Part shown: piece by piece, positions 62,444 to 64,000 of the stretch | How positions within the stretch are numbered: position 1 is the stretch's first letter | How the letters are laid out: each line of letters opens with the position of its first letter | From: Chitinophagales bacterium | GTDB taxonomy: Bacteria; Bacteroidota; Bacteroidia; Chitinophagales; Saprospiraceae | Length of the DNA: 64,000 bases | Reading direction: 5' to 3' | Assembly: GCA_017303875.1 (NCBI GenBank) | Contig: JAFLBP010000010.1 | Location: forward strand, 1-64,000 | Notes under the pieces: generated by a model | What the model was told of the DNA's origin: nothing | What the model saw: only the letters and a program-made list of their open reading frames with translations | The model's database searches: none | Made by a program: the position numbers and the translations under genes

Positions 62444-62667
62444 ATGAAAGTTAAGGCAATCGCAAGTAACATAATTGGTTATTGCGAAATACAAGGTTCC
62501 AACTTTGCAAGTTAAAGGGCGGCTGCCGAAAAGCCCGGAAAAGAGTAGGTGGTGTACAGCTCCAGACACCCATGCTATTGGAGCATCAGCGTCGAACTGA
62601 ACACTTCGACAGGTGGAAGCTGAAAAACCTTTAAAAGAGTAGGCATTAATTTAAATAGTTCACATTT
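62444..62667 (+). promoter_or_regulatory. Possible structured leader upstream of the 62668 gene
   Basis: In the 379-base gap after the terminator, AAAAGAGTAGG occurs twice (62539-62549, 62633-62643). Between them lie two hairpins, GCTCCA/TGGAGC and GTCGAA/TTCGAC. A 23-codon frame starting at ATG 62444 (MKVKAIASN...) is present but unsupported. The layout suggests a folded RNA leader; no known class is recognised. Confidence 0.3.
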
Positions 62668-63453
62668 ATGAAAATGTTCCAATCCACAGGCTTGTGGAAA
62701 ATGCTACCCTTGTTGTTGGCAACCGCTGTAAGTGTTTCACTTAAAGGCCAGGTGTCGCAGGCCAAGACAACCATTACCTATAAGGAGAAAATTGTGACAC
62801 ACTTTGAGATTTCACCAACTGCATTGCCGAGCATCCCAAATGTAGATAAGGCCAGGCTGAAAACAGAAACCGAAGAGCGCAATGTTTCCACTTCTATTGA
62901 CCGAAACAATGATGTCACTACGAATATTGTTGTGACCCGCCAGCCAACTAATGAAGCCTGGATTCGGCCTGTATCGAGAATTTTGATTGATAAAAACGGT
63001 GCGACGCTTTTTGACAGTAAAAATGCTGTAATTACCAGTATGCCGAATACGAGTGAGCAGTCTACAGATTACCAGAATTTAAAAAATCAAGGTGCAGGCT
63101 CCGATTTCAAATCCGCTGTACAATTCCGTCAGCCCACAGCTACAGATGTGACAAACTTGCAAAAAAGTGGCTTTAATGCGCAAATTATGCAGGATGGAGT
63201 ACTTCGTATGGTTAAAAACCAAACTGAAATTCTGTACAATAATGCTGCTAAACAAGTAACCTTTAATCAGTATGGCGATGACGGCAAGTTGCTAACTCAA
63301 CGCATACAAAGCTACCAGACCATTAATGGGGATGAAATTTTGGTGTCAAAAGTTGAAAAAACAACCGAACAAACAACGAATGGCATTTGCTACACCAAAG
63401 TTGTAACAACCCTTACCACAAATTATCAACGCCTGGATGCAGCTCCGCGCTAA
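62668..63453 (+). CDS. Exported protein of unknown function
   Basis: Protein of 261 residues with an N-terminal signal (MKMFQSTGLWKMLPLLLATAVSVSLKGQ). The mature part is polar, Thr/Asn/Gln/Lys-rich with one Cys, and lacks a type IX sorting domain. I recognise no family. By eye its base composition is clearly lower in G+C than most of the window, like the following gene. It lies 35 bases before the hydrolase gene, so the two are probably co-transcribed and may have been acquired together. Confidence 0.6.
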   Translation: MKMFQSTGLWKMLPLLLATAVSVSLKGQVSQAKTTITYKEKIVTHFEISPTALPSIPNVDKARLKTETEERNVSTSIDRNNDVTTNIVVTRQPTNEAWIRPVSRILIDKNGATLFDSKNAVITSMPNTSEQSTDYQNLKNQGAGSDFKSAVQFRQPTATDVTNLQKSGFNAQIMQDGVLRMVKNQTEILYNNAAKQVTFNQYGDDGKLLTQRIQSYQTINGDEILVSKVEKTTEQTTNGICYTKVVTTLTTNYQRLDAAPR

Positions 63454-63488
63454 TCCTGCTATTCCTCACTATTCAAACATGATCTGAC

Positions 63489-64000
63489 ATGAAAAAACAT
63501 TTCCTCTTTTTCTCACTGGTGCTTGTTACCAGCCTTCTCAATGCACAATCGCCGCTAAACGATTGTCCGCCCCGAAATCCTAAAATTATTTCTACCCGCG
63601 ATCATGGTGTTATAACCTTTAATCCGCCACGCGGAGATGAAAATACGCGTGATAAACCTGAATTTCGTAGCGACCGTCTGATTTTTTGGGTACATGGTTT
63701 GGGAGGCAATGTAGGCTCTTGGGAACGAGCGGCTACCGCAACGCAATACCAACAGCCCGGACAACAGATTCCCGGCTATCCGGCACGAAAGGCAACCTCG
63801 CTACTGCCTACCTACAATGAGTTCTCTCTGTCTGGTGGAGCAGTTGGGCTTCACAATGCACTTGCCTCAATGGGCGACCCACACTGTACGATACATAAGA
63901 TTGAGGATAAGACAATCAATTTTATCATATCGCATAGCCAGGGTGGCCTGGTTTCAAGAGCGACAGACCAGATGTATGATGTGCAAAATTACGGTTCGCA
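63489..64000 (+). CDS. Secreted alpha/beta hydrolase, truncated by the window end
   Basis: It starts at ATG 63489 with a signal peptide (MKKHFLFFSLVLVTSLLNAQ). The visible 170 residues include the oxyanion-loop strand LIFWVHGLGGNVGSW (about 64-78) and the nucleophile elbow NFIISHSQGGLVSRA (Ser in SHSQGG, about 154), typical of lipase/PGAP1-like hydrolases. The acid and His residues and any sorting domain lie beyond the window. It was identified by reading the frame directly at the window edge. Confidence 0.8.
   Translation, partial: MKKHFLFFSLVLVTSLLNAQSPLNDCPPRNPKIISTRDHGVITFNPPRGDENTRDKPEFRSDRLIFWVHGLGGNVGSWERAATATQYQQPGQQIPGYPARKATSLLPTYNEFSLSGGAVGLHNALASMGDPHCTIHKIEDKTINFIISHSQGGLVSRATDQMYDVQNYGS

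Noticed and set aside
62444..62515. 23-codon frame before the 62668 gene
   Set aside because: No codon run, no terminator/antiterminator and no ribosome-binding signal support translation; it is mentioned only as part of the leader region.

Overview
The window is chromosomal DNA from a member of the Bacteroidota, most likely the Saprospiria (Saprospira/Lewinella/Haliscomenobacter type). The evidence is: type IX secretion genes porU and porV, several proteins with type IX C-terminal sorting domains, promoters with the Bacteroidota -7 box TAnnTTTG, a CruF/CrtA/CrtI-type carotenoid operon of the saproxanthin/myxol kind, an SDR-type threonine dehydrogenase and an OlsF-like acyltransferase. No tRNA, rRNA, CRISPR array, IS element or prophage was recognised. 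Most genes are housekeeping and densely packed; the spacers are unusually rich in hairpins and short repeats.

Layout. 1-9.3 kb: secreted amidohydrolase-like protein, type IX-sorted subtilase, HEIGH metallopeptidase lipoprotein, metG and a TPR/outer-membrane protein. 9.3-12.6 kb: rplU-rpmA (L27 carries an extra helix-hairpin-helix domain), crcB, tryptophan dioxygenase, VanZ. 12.5-16.6 kb (minus strand): crtI/D-cruF-crtA, a BLUF photoreceptor and an RluA-type synthase. 17-20.2 kb: mnmE, then a tandem array of identical GxxExxY genes between long inverted repeats. 20.3-25.5 kb: porU-porV. 25.8-30.4 kb: tdh, TPR lipoprotein, antitoxin plus PIN-toxin remnant, ribE, a Gfo/Idh/MocA oxidoreductase. 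30.7-35.6 kb: comEC, ComEA-like protein, tsaE, ald. 35.8-39.3 kb: aminotransferase and a sulfur/redox regulatory locus. 39.4-49.5 kb: marC, olsF-like, alaS, Uma2, a FAD monooxygenase with its TetR regulator, DUF2807, DUF1573, a globin lipoprotein. 49.7-62.3 kb: two copies of a divergent pair (type IX surface protein plus a 460-residue helical protein of unknown function) enclosing htpG, nadA and mnmD. 62.6-64 kb: an unknown exported protein and a truncated alpha/beta hydrolase.

The strongest new observation is at 37.4-39.3 kb. An Rrf2 regulator gene and a 1-Cys peroxiredoxin gene diverge from a 23-bp palindrome. An almost identical palindrome, at the same distance from an identical TACCTTTG box, drives a transcript that starts with a 33-codon leader containing five consecutive Cys codons. 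An intrinsic terminator and a visible competing antiterminator follow, then a CysH-like protein that contains no cysteine. This reads as a two-layer sulfur-starvation switch: Rrf2 control of initiation plus a poly-cysteine attenuator.

The second is the duplicated head-to-head module [DUF7619-type type IX surface protein / 460-aa helical protein]. The third is the GxxExxY/inverted-repeat tandem array.
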